Source of the DNA: Candidatus Villigracilis affinis
Lineage (GTDB): Bacteria > Chloroflexota > Anaerolineae > Anaerolineales > Villigracilaceae
Direction: 5' to 3'
NCBI GenBank assembly: GCA_016718275.1
Contig: JADKEA010000021.1
Span: 62,001 to 126,000, forward strand
Length of the DNA stretch: 64,000 bases
Each line of letters begins with the position of its first letter. Within the stretch, counting starts at the first letter, position 1. The notes under the pieces are model-generated. The model had not been told where the DNA came from. It was given only the letters and a program-made list of their open reading frames with translations, and made no database searches. The position numbers and the translations under genes were made by a program. Shown in pieces: positions 1-8,820 of this stretch.

Positions 1-931
1 GGATGACAAGCCCGCTTCCCGTCTTAACCTGAAACTGATCCCGATCAAAAAGCACATCCTCCACTGTAAGTTTTATCTCCTCTCCCTCACCCGATTGCCT
101 GATCAGCAACGAGACTTTATCTCCCGCCGAATGATTGTGATTGCATTCCGCTTTGAACATACCAAAGCGCGTTTCCACATTTATCATTCCGCCTTCTGCA
201 TTCTTCATTCTGCCTTCCAAGGTGTTCCCCATCCCCAACATCCGCGCCGCATGGACAGAGTTTGGGCTGTTCCACACTTCATCAGGCGTGCCGTCGCGGA
301 TAATTTCGCCGTCGTGCAGGAATAGGATGCGGTCTGCGATGGTGAAGGCTTCATCCTGGTCGTGCGTGACATAGATCGCAGGAATTTTCGTTTTATGCAA
401 AATGGCACGTATTTGATTCAGCAAATCTTCCTTCAAAGATTTATCCAATGCGCCGAGGGGTTCATCAAACATCAACAGGCGCGGACTCGGCGCGAGGGCG
501 CGGGCGAGTGCAACACGCTGCTGCTCGCCGCCTGAGAGGTCGGTCACTTTGCGGTTTTCGAAGCCTGTCAAATTGACCAAGTCCAACATCTCGGCGACTC
601 TTGGTTTTATTGTTTCGGCGGGGACGTTTCTCATCTTCAACCCGAACGCGATGTTGTCAAAAATGTTCAGGTGAGGAAAAAGCCCATAGTCTTGAAAGAC
701 CAAGCCAAAGTCGCGGAGGTGAGGCGGTGTTTGGGCGAGGTCAATCTGATTAAACAGAAACTGTCCGCTTTCAGGAAACTCCAGACCAGCGATCATCCGC
801 AAGAGAGTTGATTTTCCGCTGCCCGATGCGCCGAGCAAACAAATGGTTTCGCCCTGCGCAACGGAAAATGAAATGCCGCGCAGGAGCGGTTTGTTTTCAT
901 AGGTTTTGAAAATATTTCGAACTTCGAGCAT
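1..931 (-). CDS. ABC transporter ATP-binding protein, ThiQ-like (partial, 3' end off window)
   Basis: ATPase of the thiamine-type ABC importer that follows on the same strand. The frame is open from ATG at 931-929 to the window edge (about 310 codons seen). Visible motifs are Walker A GASGSGKST, signature LSGGEQQRVALARAL, Walker B LLMFDEP and the H-loop in YVTHDQDEA, followed by a C-terminal region with TOBE-like character. It begins 1 nt after the permease stop, so translation is probably coupled. The linker between the nucleotide-binding domain and the C-terminal part (175-228) is coded by a GAATGAAGAATG-like low-complexity repeat, read in frame. The family also includes FbpC/PotA-type ATPases; the thiamine assignment rests on the neighbours. 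Confidence 0.85.
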   Translation of the reverse strand, partial: MLEVRNIFKTYENKPLLRGISFSVAQGETICLLGASGSGKSTLLRMIAGLEFPESGQFLFNQIDLAQTPPHLRDFGLVFQDYGLFPHLNIFDNIAFGLKMRNVPAETIKPRVAEMLDLVNLTGFENRKVTDLSGGEQQRVALARALAPSPRLLMFDEPLGALDKSLKEDLLNQIRAILHKTKIPAIYVTHDQDEAFTIADRILFLHDGEIIRDGTPDEVWNSPNSVHAARMLGMGNTLEGRMKNAEGGMINVETRFGMFKAECNHNHSAGDKVSLLIRQSGEGEEIKLTVEDVLFDRDQFQVKTGSGLVI

Positions 932-932
932 T

Positions 933-2580
933 TTAGAATTCTCCAGAGTCGGAAAGGCGCAGTTTTTCGATGGCAAGAATCGCAAGCGTGGTGAGCAGCA
1001 TGAGCAGAGTCGCCATCGCCATCGCCTGACCGAAATTGAGACCGCCAGGCTGGGACAGAAAACGTTGAATGGCAATCGGGATGGTCGGGTATTCGGGGCG
1101 GGTCAGCAGAAGGGTCGCGCCAAACTCGCCGAGCGAAACCGTGAAAGCAAAAGTGGCGGCGCTCAGTGTGGCGCGCGAAAGAATTGGAAAATCAACGGTC
1201 TGCCAAACGCGAAACGGCGACGCGCCCAAAGTGGACGCGGCTTGACGTAATCTTTCAGGGATGGAAGCGAGCGCAGGCTGAAGCGTGCGAATCACAAACG
1301 GCAGCGCAACAAGCGTATGCGCGATGGGAACGAACCACGGCGAAGCGAGAGAACGCCCGAAAGAAATGATGAAGCCCAGCCCAAGCATGACCGCCGACGA
1401 ACCAAGCGGAAGCATGATGAGCGGGTCGAGAAATTTTTCGAGGCGGGTCGGTTTGGCAAGCGCGTACGCGGCGGGATAGCCAAGCGCGAGCGAAAGAAAA
1501 ACGGTGACGCTGGCGTATCCAAGCGAATTGGCGGCGGCTTGAATCGGCGGGACGTAGAACAACGATCCGCGGCGATTGATGAAAAGTTCTTTGTAGTAGT
1601 CGGTGGTGAATCCGTATTGAACTTCGCCGCGTTGACCACGGTCCGCTTCGAGGCGGGTGAGGGAGCGGATGGGGAGGGAAATCAGTGGAAGAAAGAAGAA
1701 AAGGAAAGCAGAATGCAGAAAGTGATAACGAAGATTTTTTCTTGGATGGTTTTTGGGTGGACGCGAGGTTGAAAATCTTGGCGCAGTTTGGGTGGTGACT
1801 TGATTGATGGTGCGGGTGTAGAGAATGGAAAAGATGAGCGTGAAGATCAGTTGAATAATTGAAAGTAATGCGGCGAGCGGCAGGTTGGGAAGTTTGAGCA
1901 CGCGCAGATAAATTTCCACTTCGAGGGTGGAGAAGTTTGAGCCACCCAATAAAAGGATGACGCCAAAACTGGTGAAGTCAAACATGAAGACGAGCAAGGC
2001 CGCGGCGAGCAAAGATGGGCGAAGCAATGGCAGGGTGATATTTTTCCACACGTGGAACGTGTCCGCGCCGAGGGAACGGGCGGCGGCTTCGAGTTTTGGG
2101 TCAAGGCGCGAGAGGGCGTTGCCGACGATGCGGATGACGATGGTGGTGTTGTAGAAAATATGGGCAAGAAGGATGAGAGAAAAGGATGAGCGCATTGAAA
2201 CTTGATGCAACTACAACGGTGGGAAGCATGAAGGGGACTGCGGTCAATGCGCGGAGCAATGGCTTGCCGCGAAAGTCGAAGCGGGAGAAGAGGACGGCGG
2301 ATGGTAGACCGAGGACGAAAGTAAGGATGGTGGAGAGAATCGCCTGATAAAAAGTGAAGCCAGTGACGGAGAGAATTGTTTCAAAATTTTTCTGTGTGAA
2401 TGCAGACGAATTAAAAGCAAGGGTGATGATCCGCGCGAGGGGTTGGAAGAAAAAAATGAGCAGAAAGAGAATCGGCGCGAGCCAGAGTGAAAGACGGGCA
2501 AACCACGGAGACACGAAGGCACGGAGAATTTTTGTTCTCAGTGTCTCAGTGTCTCCGTGGTTTAAATTTTGATTTTGCAT
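933..2580 (-). CDS. thiP: Thiamine ABC transporter permease ThiP-like, frameshifted
   Basis: Fused two-unit permease (two blocks of about six membrane helices) for thiamine or TPP import. The N-terminal half is read from ATG at 2580 and carries PFMLPTVVVASS. The rest, from ILLAHIFYNTTIVIR to the stop at 933, lies in another frame, so the break is at about 2175-2205. At the junction the sequence CTCATCCTT occurs twice within 25 bases, and the loop of roughly 30 residues usually found there in ThiP is missing, which suggests a deletion between short repeats. The first 30 or so codons (2505-2565) come from an inverted repeat of the CCACGGAGACAC type, so the native start may be further in. Overlaps no neighbour; thiB ends 8 nt upstream. 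Confidence 0.75.
2505..2565. repeat. Dispersed inverted repeat, CCACGGAGACAC type
   Basis: An imperfect palindrome with ends CCACGGAGACAC and GTGTCTCCGTGG around a central AT-rich part. It resembles the short REP-like intergenic repeats common in some bacterial genomes. Here it is translated as the N-terminus of ThiP. Confidence 0.6.
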
Positions 2581-2588
2581 TTAATGGT

Positions 2589-3632
2589 TTATTTCATTGC
2601 CGCTGTCCACGCTTCGATCCACGCGTCGCGGTTGGATGCGATTTCTGAATACGAAAGTGAGGCGGGACTTTCTGCAATCTGTGCAAAGTTTGTGAAGACT
2701 TCGGGCAGTTGGGCGTTTTTATTCACGGGATAGACGAACATATTGAGCGGCATATCTTCCTGGAATTTCTGGCTTAGCATAAAGTCTACAAATTTTTTGG
2801 CAAGGGTTTGATTTTGTCCATTCTTCAAAATGCCCACGAATTCAATTTGACGGAAGCACATGCCCGAGGCAACGATGGATGCGGTCGGGGATTCTGACGG
2901 AGCGGGGGAGGCAAAGAACACTTCCGCGGCGGGGCTGGAGGCGTAAGAGACGACCATCGGCTGCGGTCCCTTGCCAGAGGATGCGGAGAAGTTGGTGTAG
3001 TAGGCGGTTTCCCATCCATCTACAACGACGACACCGTTATCTTTCAGACTCTTCCAGTAATCGAGATACCCGTCGCCGAAGTGGGCACGGGTAGCAAGCA
3101 GGAAGGCTAACCCAGGCGAGGAAGTGGCGGGATTTTCCATCACCAGCAAATCCTTGTATTCAGGTTTCGCTAAATCTTCAAAAGATTGGGGAACAGCGAG
3201 ATTGTTTTCAGTGAAATAGGCTTTATCGTAATTGATGCATACATCGCCATAGTCCACGGGCAGGGCGCGGTTGGACGGGTCGAGTTTGAATTCATCGGCG
3301 ATGTTGGTCAATTCGGGTGATTGATATGCCTCAAAAATATCCGCTTCGAGGGCGCGTGAGAGGAAGGTATTGTCCACGCCGAAGATGACATCCGCGATGG
3401 GAGCGTCTTTGGTCAGGACAGCTTGATTGAGCATGGAGCCCGCGTCACCGCTTTGGATGAAAGAGACTTTGGCGTTATTGTCCGCTTCAAAGGCTTTGAT
3501 CACATCCTCACCGATGGCGAATGAGTCGTGGGTCATGACGGTGATGGTTTGGGGGCCTGTTGGTGTGGGGGCTGGCGCGCAGGATGCGAGAAGTAAGGTG
3601 AAAAGTAAAAAGTAAAAGGTGGGGTGTTTCAT
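2589..3632 (-). CDS. thiB: Thiamine ABC transporter substrate-binding lipoprotein
   Basis: Extracytoplasmic thiamine/TPP-binding protein of the TbpA/ThiB family (347 aa, close to the usual length). The N-terminus is a lipoprotein signal with lipobox LLASC, so Cys17 is the expected lipidated residue. Family features seen are THDSFAIGEDVIKAFE near the start, DVIFGVDNTFLSRAL and LPVDYGDVCINYD. The protein sits between thiN and thiP in one riboswitch-controlled operon, which supports a thiamine-type substrate. The signal peptide is coded by a GAAAAGTAAAAAGTAAAA low-complexity stretch, like other repeats in this region. Confidence in the family is high; which thiamine form is bound cannot be told. 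Confidence 0.9.
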   Translation of the reverse strand: MKHPTFYFLLFTLLLASCAPAPTPTGPQTITVMTHDSFAIGEDVIKAFEADNNAKVSFIQSGDAGSMLNQAVLTKDAPIADVIFGVDNTFLSRALEADIFEAYQSPELTNIADEFKLDPSNRALPVDYGDVCINYDKAYFTENNLAVPQSFEDLAKPEYKDLLVMENPATSSPGLAFLLATRAHFGDGYLDYWKSLKDNGVVVVDGWETAYYTNFSASSGKGPQPMVVSYASSPAAEVFFASPAPSESPTASIVASGMCFRQIEFVGILKNGQNQTLAKKFVDFMLSQKFQEDMPLNMFVYPVNKNAQLPEVFTNFAQIAESPASLSYSEIASNRDAWIEAWTAAMK

Positions 3633-3656
3633 TTCATAGTCTCCAGTAATTTGTAA

Positions 3657-4322
3657 TTAGTGGTTGGCGCGGCGGTGGACGATGAGCAGCAAGCCAGATT
3701 TAATCTGGACCGTTGCCACTTCGCCCGTCATTTCGTTGCTGATGCCGCGTGTTTTATGCGGATATAGTGTTTCATTTTGCAAAGGCCATTTGAGTCCTGT
3801 GGTGACAATGCCTGTCACTTCTCCCTGCCACGGGATAAGCGAGACAAGGTCGCTGGATGTTCCGCTAATTTCACATGCATCGCGGCAGAAAAAAATCTCT
3901 TCGATGCCGTCATCGAGGCGAAGGATGAACGCTTCGCGTAAAGGATGAAGGGAGAATGGGTCGCTGATGAGGGCGATATTGCCGAGGGTTTGATCGAGGC
4001 GGCCGCCGAGCGCGGCGATGATGATGATCTCTTTCGGATTCAAGGTCAATGCATGTTGAATGGCGAGTTCGAGGTCGGTTTCGTTTTTGTCTTTGGGGTA
4101 AAGAATGATTTCGTTTTCAAATTTCGAGACCTCAAAATTTGCAGGCAATGAGTCGAGATCGCCTACGATGACATCGGGAATTTTGCCAAGCTCGAGCACG
4201 TGGCGTGTTCCACCGTCTGCGGCAATGATGAAGTCATCGTCACGTAGTAGGGCGCGGGCTTTTTCTTTGTTGGGTAGCTCGCCGTTGGCGAAGATGATGA
4301 TGCGGGATATTTCTGTTTTCAA
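3657..4322 (-). CDS. thiN: Thiamine pyrophosphokinase
   Basis: Transfers pyrophosphate from ATP to thiamine, giving the cofactor TPP (221 aa, normal length). Visible motifs are ANGELPN near the start, ADGGTRH, the VGDLDS metal/ATP site and DKNETDLELA. The C-terminal part carries the thiamine-binding region. It is the first gene downstream of the TPP riboswitch and precedes thiB, so imported thiamine would be activated by a co-transcribed kinase. The start ATG lies just after a GTCCTTCGACT / CCGCTCAGGAC repeat that fills the leader. Confidence 0.93.
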   Translation of the reverse strand: MKTEISRIIIFANGELPNKEKARALLRDDDFIIAADGGTRHVLELGKIPDVIVGDLDSLPANFEVSKFENEIILYPKDKNETDLELAIQHALTLNPKEIIIIAALGGRLDQTLGNIALISDPFSLHPLREAFILRLDDGIEEIFFCRDACEISGTSSDLVSLIPWQGEVTGIVTTGLKWPLQNETLYPHKTRGISNEMTGEVATVQIKSGLLLIVHRRANH

Positions 4323-4329
4323 ATGATTG

Positions 4330-4372
4330 TCCTTCGACTGCGCCGCTAAAGTGCGCGGCTCCGCTCAGGACG
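4330..4372. repeat. Dispersed inverted repeat in thiN leader
   Basis: Sequence starts GTCCTTCGACTGCGCCGC and ends GCGGCTCCGCTCAGGAC, so the ends are complementary (GTCCT with AGGAC, GCGCCGC with GCGCGGC). It fits the TCCTTCGACT...CTCAGGA class of REP-like elements. It sits between the riboswitch terminator and the thiN start. Confidence 0.5.
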
Positions 4373-4376
4373 AAAT

Positions 4377-4403
4377 AAAAAACCATCCTCGGGCGGAGGA
4401 TGG
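4377..4403 (-). terminator. Intrinsic terminator in the TPP riboswitch expression platform
   Basis: On the minus strand an 8-bp stem CCATCCTC / GAGGATGG with a 5-nt loop is followed by six U. It lies about 20 nt after the riboswitch aptamer and before thiN, so it is the expected off-switch: TPP bound gives termination. Confidence 0.85.
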
Positions 4404-4419
4404 CTGTTATTGAATCAAG

Positions 4420-4504
4420 AGTCCCTCCGCTGGTATTAACCAGATCAGGTAATGCGGGTCGAGCGAAGTACGCTCCTCTCAGCCTTTCGAAAAGGCTCCC
4501 CGTT
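4420..4504 (-). promoter_or_regulatory. TPP riboswitch (THI element)
   Basis: The minus strand shows the conserved thi-box: GGGGAGCC, then GGCTGAGAGG, GACCC, ACCTGATCTGGTTAATACC and AGCGGAGGGA, in the canonical order and spacing. This is the TPP aptamer. It is followed by an intrinsic terminator and thiN, so it should repress the thiN-thiB-thiP-ATPase operon by premature termination when TPP is abundant. Confidence 0.95.
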
Positions 4505-4542
4505 CAATTGTGAAATCAGTATATGACCGTGACGGGCGAATG

Positions 4543-6549
4543 TCAAGTCAAAAAAACGTGGATTTCCTTTGGCCCATGCACGCCGATCGTCAATGTCATT
4601 TCGATGTCAGCGGTGCGCGATGGGCCTGTGACGAAAACTGCCGCGCGTGTGACGTTGATCAGATGCATGGCATCGGGCAGGGATGGAAGAATATCTGACT
4701 GTTTCAACACTGCGATATGGATTTCTGGAATCAGTGACGCGTGCAACGCCCCGTCCACGATCAAAACCGACCCTGTATCTGCCAGCCCGCAAACGGCATT
4801 CGTCACCCCGACAATGATCTGCGGGTCAGGTTCGGATGTGAATTCGATTCCCGCTTCGCGCAATAAATTTTCATCCAGCACATTTGGTTCGAGGTGGATT
4901 TTACTGATATTATGCGTTTTCAAAAACTCAATAATATCTTTTGTGGCGTTGTTTGTCTGTTGAACATTTCCACTCAAGGCTGTGAGCTCGTGAATGAATT
5001 GGGAAACAGGCTCGCTTTGAAACTTGTCAACCTGTTCACCTTCAAACCTGCCAACCTGCTCACCTGCAAATTTATCAACCTGTATACTTGTTTCCCTGCC
5101 TCCGTGCTTCCCTTTATATCTTTCCCGAAACGTCTTCCCTGCAAATTTTGGGAAGTCCTTGCTGTAGCCCCAGCCTGTGAATGCAGGAAGGCGGATCCAC
5201 TGCGAGCGGGGAGCGAAGAGAGAAAACGTCAGCGCAGCTAATTTTTGTGACGCCGTAAACAGCTTTGGGTGAGTCGCGATGCGGGTGTACATCTGCAAGC
5301 CGAATTTGGTTGAAGAGGAAAGTCCAGCACCATCTTTCTTCTTTCCTCTTTCTTCCGTTTGCCCCGCTCTCACCCGTGTTAACAACTTCGGCAGATCAAT
5401 ATTCACCGGGCAGGCATCCTTGCACGCGCCGCACAGGGACGAGGCCTGCGCGAGTTGGACGTAATTCTCGCCGAGCAGCCCAGGTGAGATGACCGAGCCG
5501 ATCGGGCCGGGATACGGCGCGATGGAGAGGTCACTGCCGATGTAGGCGTGACCGCCGAGTTCACGAAAAACGGGACAGGCATTCAAGCACGCGCCGCAGC
5601 GGATGCAATACAACGATTCTCTGAGTGGGGAATTTCGCAGGCGCGTACGGCCGTTATCGAGAATGACGAGATGGCGCGTTTGATTTTGAATTGGCTTGTG
5701 AAGCAGTTGAGTATAGACCGTGAGCTTTTGTCCCGTGGCCGAGCGGGGGAGAAGTGAGAGCATAAGCGCGAGATCATTGAGATTCGGGACGATGCGTTCC
5801 ATGCCCATCAACGCAATGTGGACGGGCGGCAGGGTGGCGACCATGCGCCCGTTGCCTTCATTGGTGATGATGCATACGCCGCCCGTTTCAGCCACGCCGA
5901 AGTTGACTCCGCTCAGACCGATATCGGCGGTGAGAAAAACTTCGCGCAGCACTTTGCGTGCGGTGGCGGTGAGGGTGGGGATATCGGTGGTGTAGGGAAT
6001 GCCGAGTTTTTCGTGAAAGAGTTCGGCGACCTGTTCTTTTTTGAGATGCGCCGCAGGTGTGATGATGTGACTCGGCCGCTCGTGGCGTAATTGCACAATG
6101 TATTCACCGAGATCGGTTTCGATGACTTCAATATTTTCTTTTTCAAGTGCATGGTTGAGCGCGATCTCTTCAGAGACCATGCTTTTGGATTTGGCGACTA
6201 AAACTTTTCTGCTGGATTCTTTTTGGTTTTCTCCGCGCACTCCGCGACTCTGCGGTGATTTCTTTGCAATGTTCAAGACAATTTGAATCGCCTCCGCCGC
6301 ATCTTTTGCACGGTGGACGATTACGCCATTCTCTTCGTTTTTCGCGATGAATTTTTCGAGATACGCATTAAGGTTATCGATCACATCCGCGCGGATTTTG
6401 TTTGCGCGTAGCCGCCTTTCGCGCCAATCGGGGATGGATTCAAATGCGGCGGCACGTCCTTTCAAACGGCGCTCGGTATTGTTATCAAGAGCGGTTTGCA
6501 GGTTTTCGTTGTTAATTGATTCAAGGATTCGTTTGCGGAATGTGGTCAT
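4543..6549 (-). CDS. LutB-LutC fusion, lactate utilisation iron-sulfur protein
   Basis: A 668-aa protein joining LutB (LldF) and LutC (LUD-domain) functions of the L-lactate oxidation complex. Residues 1-300 form the LUD part of LutB. Two ferredoxin-like clusters follow, CIRCGACLNACP and CGACKDACP, which bind 4Fe-4S centres. The last 130 residues (GSVLIVDGALHASLIPEIHI) are LutC-like. With LutA just upstream it makes a complete LutABC. Two stretches look like dispersed repeats read in frame: 6195-6275 (KKSPQSRGVRGENQKESSRK) inside LutB, and 4985-5125 (QVDKF, QVGRF, QVDKF periodicity) in the LutB-LutC linker. The start has no clear SD. Confidence 0.88.
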   Translation of the reverse strand: MTTFRKRILESINNENLQTALDNNTERRLKGRAAAFESIPDWRERRLRANKIRADVIDNLNAYLEKFIAKNEENGVIVHRAKDAAEAIQIVLNIAKKSPQSRGVRGENQKESSRKVLVAKSKSMVSEEIALNHALEKENIEVIETDLGEYIVQLRHERPSHIITPAAHLKKEQVAELFHEKLGIPYTTDIPTLTATARKVLREVFLTADIGLSGVNFGVAETGGVCIITNEGNGRMVATLPPVHIALMGMERIVPNLNDLALMLSLLPRSATGQKLTVYTQLLHKPIQNQTRHLVILDNGRTRLRNSPLRESLYCIRCGACLNACPVFRELGGHAYIGSDLSIAPYPGPIGSVISPGLLGENYVQLAQASSLCGACKDACPVNIDLPKLLTRVRAGQTEERGKKKDGAGLSSSTKFGLQMYTRIATHPKLFTASQKLAALTFSLFAPRSQWIRLPAFTGWGYSKDFPKFAGKTFRERYKGKHGGRETSIQVDKFAGEQVGRFEGEQVDKFQSEPVSQFIHELTALSGNVQQTNNATKDIIEFLKTHNISKIHLEPNVLDENLLREAGIEFTSEPDPQIIVGVTNAVCGLADTGSVLIVDGALHASLIPEIHIAVLKQSDILPSLPDAMHLINVTRAAVFVTGPSRTADIEMTLTIGVHGPKEIHVFLT
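4985..5125. repeat. Low-complexity periodic repeat coding the LutB-LutC linker
   Basis: Repeated units of the type caacctgttcacc / aacctgctcacctg recur about every 20-24 bases. On the minus strand they code repeated QVDKF/QVGRF units. It resembles intergenic AGGTTGACAAG-type repeats rather than conserved protein sequence. Confidence 0.55.
6195..6275. repeat. Dispersed repeat (CACCGCAGAGTCGCGGAG type) inside lutB
   Basis: The minus strand reads CACCGCAGAGTCGCGGAG followed by TGCGCGGAG, a common form of short bacterial dispersed repeat. It adds about 25 residues rich in S, R, G and K to the LUD domain without breaking the frame. Confidence 0.5.
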
Positions 6550-6624
6550 TTGGGTTGAAGGTTGAATGTTATAAGTTACAAGTTTGAAGGTTGGAAAGTT
6601 GTTTTACTTTTTACTTATCATCTT

Positions 6625-7350
6625 TTACTGATGACTTAAAACTTCCGCGATATGCATCACACGTTGACTTTTCTTCTGACGATTCAACCCGCCCGCGATG
6701 TGCATGCGACAACCTGCATCGGTCACGACCATAACTGGAGCCTGACTCATTTCCAAGTTGCTGATCTTGCGCTTTAGCCATTCTGCGGAAAGTTCAGGGT
6801 GCTCGACAGACATGATGCCGCCGAAGCCGCAACATTCTTCGGCTTGCGGAAGTTCCACGAGCGTTGCTCCTTTGACATTTGCCAGCAATTCTCGCGGCTG
6901 ACGATCTACATCGATTCCACGCAGGGTGTGACAGGAGGGGTGATAGGTGATCGGCCCGTCCCAGGTTGCGCCGAGATCGGTGACGTTGAGCTTATCCACG
7001 AGATATTCGGTGAATTCGTAAGTGCGTTCTGCCAATGCTTTTGCACGCGGAAGCCAGAGTGAATCGCCTTCAAAAATTTCGGGGTAGTTGTGCCTGAACA
7101 TATGCGCGCATGAACCTGACGGTGTGACGATATCCCCAGTTGTGTTTTCAAAAGTGCGGATCGTATGCTCTGCGATGGCGCGTGCATCTTTGCGGAGACC
7201 TGCGTTGAATTGCGGCTGTCCACAGCAGGTTTGGTCGGGGGCGAAATCCACGTCAATGCCGAGGCGGTGGAGGATATTCACTACGGCCTCACCAGTTTGC
7301 GGGAAGAAAGAATCGACAAGACAAGTGACGAAGAGTTGAACTTGAGTCAT
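6625..7350 (-). CDS. lutA: LutA-like (Fe-S)-binding protein, CCG domains
   Basis: Lactate-utilisation component LutA/LldE (241 aa). It has two cysteine-rich CCG domains: CCGQPQFNAG near residue 42 and CHTLRG followed by CCGFGG near residues 138-175. These domains bind an iron-sulfur centre in heterodisulfide-reductase-like proteins. It is followed 75 nt later by the LutB-LutC fusion on the same strand, and the two likely form one operon. The 75-nt spacer is AT-rich with AAGGTTGAA-type low-complexity repeats. Family confidence is high; lactate as substrate is inferred from the operon. Confidence 0.88.
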   Translation of the reverse strand: MTQVQLFVTCLVDSFFPQTGEAVVNILHRLGIDVDFAPDQTCCGQPQFNAGLRKDARAIAEHTIRTFENTTGDIVTPSGSCAHMFRHNYPEIFEGDSLWLPRAKALAERTYEFTEYLVDKLNVTDLGATWDGPITYHPSCHTLRGIDVDRQPRELLANVKGATLVELPQAEECCGFGGIMSVEHPELSAEWLKRKISNLEMSQAPVMVVTDAGCRMHIAGGLNRQKKSQRVMHIAEVLSHQ

Positions 7351-7395
7351 GAATCCATTTTATCGCTTGTTGCGATACCTCGTAATCCCGAATAT

Positions 7396-7435
7396 AAAAA
7401 CATGACGAACTCATTATCGAGTTAGTCATGTTTTA
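7396..7435 (-). terminator. Intrinsic terminator after pfkA
   Basis: A 15-bp stem with one mismatch, AAACATGACGAACTC / GAGTTAGTCATGTTT, with a 6-nt loop, A-run on one side and T-run on the other. It ends pfkA transcription about 45 nt after the stop. Confidence 0.8.
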
Positions 7436-7478
7436 TATCTAATATTTGCAGACTGAAATCTGCGCTCCGCGAGGCATA

Positions 7479-8594
7479 CTACCCGAACGAAATCCCCAGA
7501 TCAAACGCCGTGCGGACAATATCTGAATCCATCGGCACCATTTTCATTTTGCCAATGGCTTCTTCGATCGGCACGTATTTGACATGCGGTGGGTCGAGGG
7601 CCACCATCACGCCAGCCTGACCTTCCTCCAATCCGCGAACAGCGGCGGCCCCGAAACGCAGGGCGGTGAGACGGTCGAAGGAGGTGGGGGAACCGCCGCG
7701 CAGTAAATGCCCGAGGACGACGACGCGGGTTTCCTTCCCTGAAATGGCGTGGATCTCAGCCGCTACTTTTTCGCCGATGCCGCCCAACCGTTCGGCGCGG
7801 CCCGCTTCATGTTCCACCACGGTAACTGCGCCGCCCACTGGAGAGGCCCCTTCGGCTACGACCACAATGGTAAATTTGCTGCCACGTTCTTCACGTTCCT
7901 TGATCTTGTCGATGACCTTGTGGATATCATAAGGGTGCTCGGGGATCAGGATCACATCGGCCGAGCCAGCTACACCGGAGTGCAGAGCGATCCAGCCTGC
8001 GTAGCGTCCCATTACTTCCACGACCATCACACGTCCATGCGAAGCGGCGGTGGAGTGCAGACGGTCGAGCGCTTCTGTGGCGAACCCGACGGCGGTATCA
8101 AAACCAAAGGTGACATCTGTTTTGTCGAGGTCATTGTCGATCGTTTTCGGCACCGAAATGAGGCGCAGTCCTTTTTGGGCGAGGACACTCGCGATCGCCA
8201 GTGAGCCGTCGCCGCCAACTGTGATGAGCGCATCGATGTGGTGCAGGCGGAAACCGCGAACGATCTCGTCGGTGCGGTCGACTTCTTCGATGGTACCGTC
8301 AGAGCGTGTGATCGGATACTTGAGTGGATTGTTGCGATTGCTGGTTCCCAGAATGGTCCCGCCCAGATGGGTGATCCCTTTGACCCTGTCGCGAGTCAGT
8401 GGAACCAGACCTCCGTTTGGATATTCCTCGGGCAGCAACAACCCGTGAAAACCGTCTAAAACGCCGTACACTTCCCATCCGCGTTTGATCGCAGAGAGAG
8501 CTGCTGCGCGAATGACGGCATTCAACCCGGGTGCGTCACCGCCGCCAGTGCTGATCGCTATTTTTTTGATGGGCATATCTTTATAAGTGGTCAT
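7479..8594 (-). CDS. pfkA: 6-phosphofructokinase
   Basis: Phosphorylates fructose 6-phosphate to fructose 1,6-bisphosphate in glycolysis (371 aa). Seen are STGGGDAPGLNAVIR at the N-terminus, the phosphoryl-donor site GGDGS, PKTIDNDLDKTD with the catalytic aspartate, and VEVMGRYAGWIAL. Gly in GGDGS points to ATP rather than pyrophosphate as donor, whereas PKTIDND with Lys is typical of the mixed group III enzymes, so donor use should be tested. The start at 8594 is supported by GGAG seven bases upstream; a second Met at codon 7 is possible. It diverges from the glucan phosphorylase gene, a sensible glycolytic pairing. Confidence 0.93.
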   Translation of the reverse strand: MTTYKDMPIKKIAISTGGGDAPGLNAVIRAAALSAIKRGWEVYGVLDGFHGLLLPEEYPNGGLVPLTRDRVKGITHLGGTILGTSNRNNPLKYPITRSDGTIEEVDRTDEIVRGFRLHHIDALITVGGDGSLAIASVLAQKGLRLISVPKTIDNDLDKTDVTFGFDTAVGFATEALDRLHSTAASHGRVMVVEVMGRYAGWIALHSGVAGSADVILIPEHPYDIHKVIDKIKEREERGSKFTIVVVAEGASPVGGAVTVVEHEAGRAERLGGIGEKVAAEIHAISGKETRVVVLGHLLRGGSPTSFDRLTALRFGAAAVRGLEEGQAGVMVALDPPHVKYVPIEEAIGKMKMVPMDSDIVRTAFDLGISFG

Positions 8595-8753
8595 GGAATT
8601 ACTCCGTTAAATGCGGCTGCCTTTGTCCTTTGAATTTCCGCGTTAAGACTTTGTTCAAATTTGCAGGGCAGCGACGTAGGAAATTTAATTTCAAGGTGAT
8701 TATAGTCCCGCTCAGGGAATGAACGCCATGTGAAAATCTACACTTTGTTCACA

Positions 8754-8766
8754 TTACAATTTGTAA
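8754..8766. promoter_or_regulatory. Palindrome in the pfkA-glgP intergenic region
   Basis: Perfect dyad TTACAA-T-TTGTAA in the 226-bp divergent spacer, 55 bp before glgP. The outer bases TGTTC and GAACA add partial symmetry. It could be an operator; no regulator gene is nearby. Confidence 0.3.
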
Positions 8767-8820
8767 GGGAACATAAATCTGCGCAACTTCTCGTCATTTT
8801 TACGGTATCATTCTGCCGCT

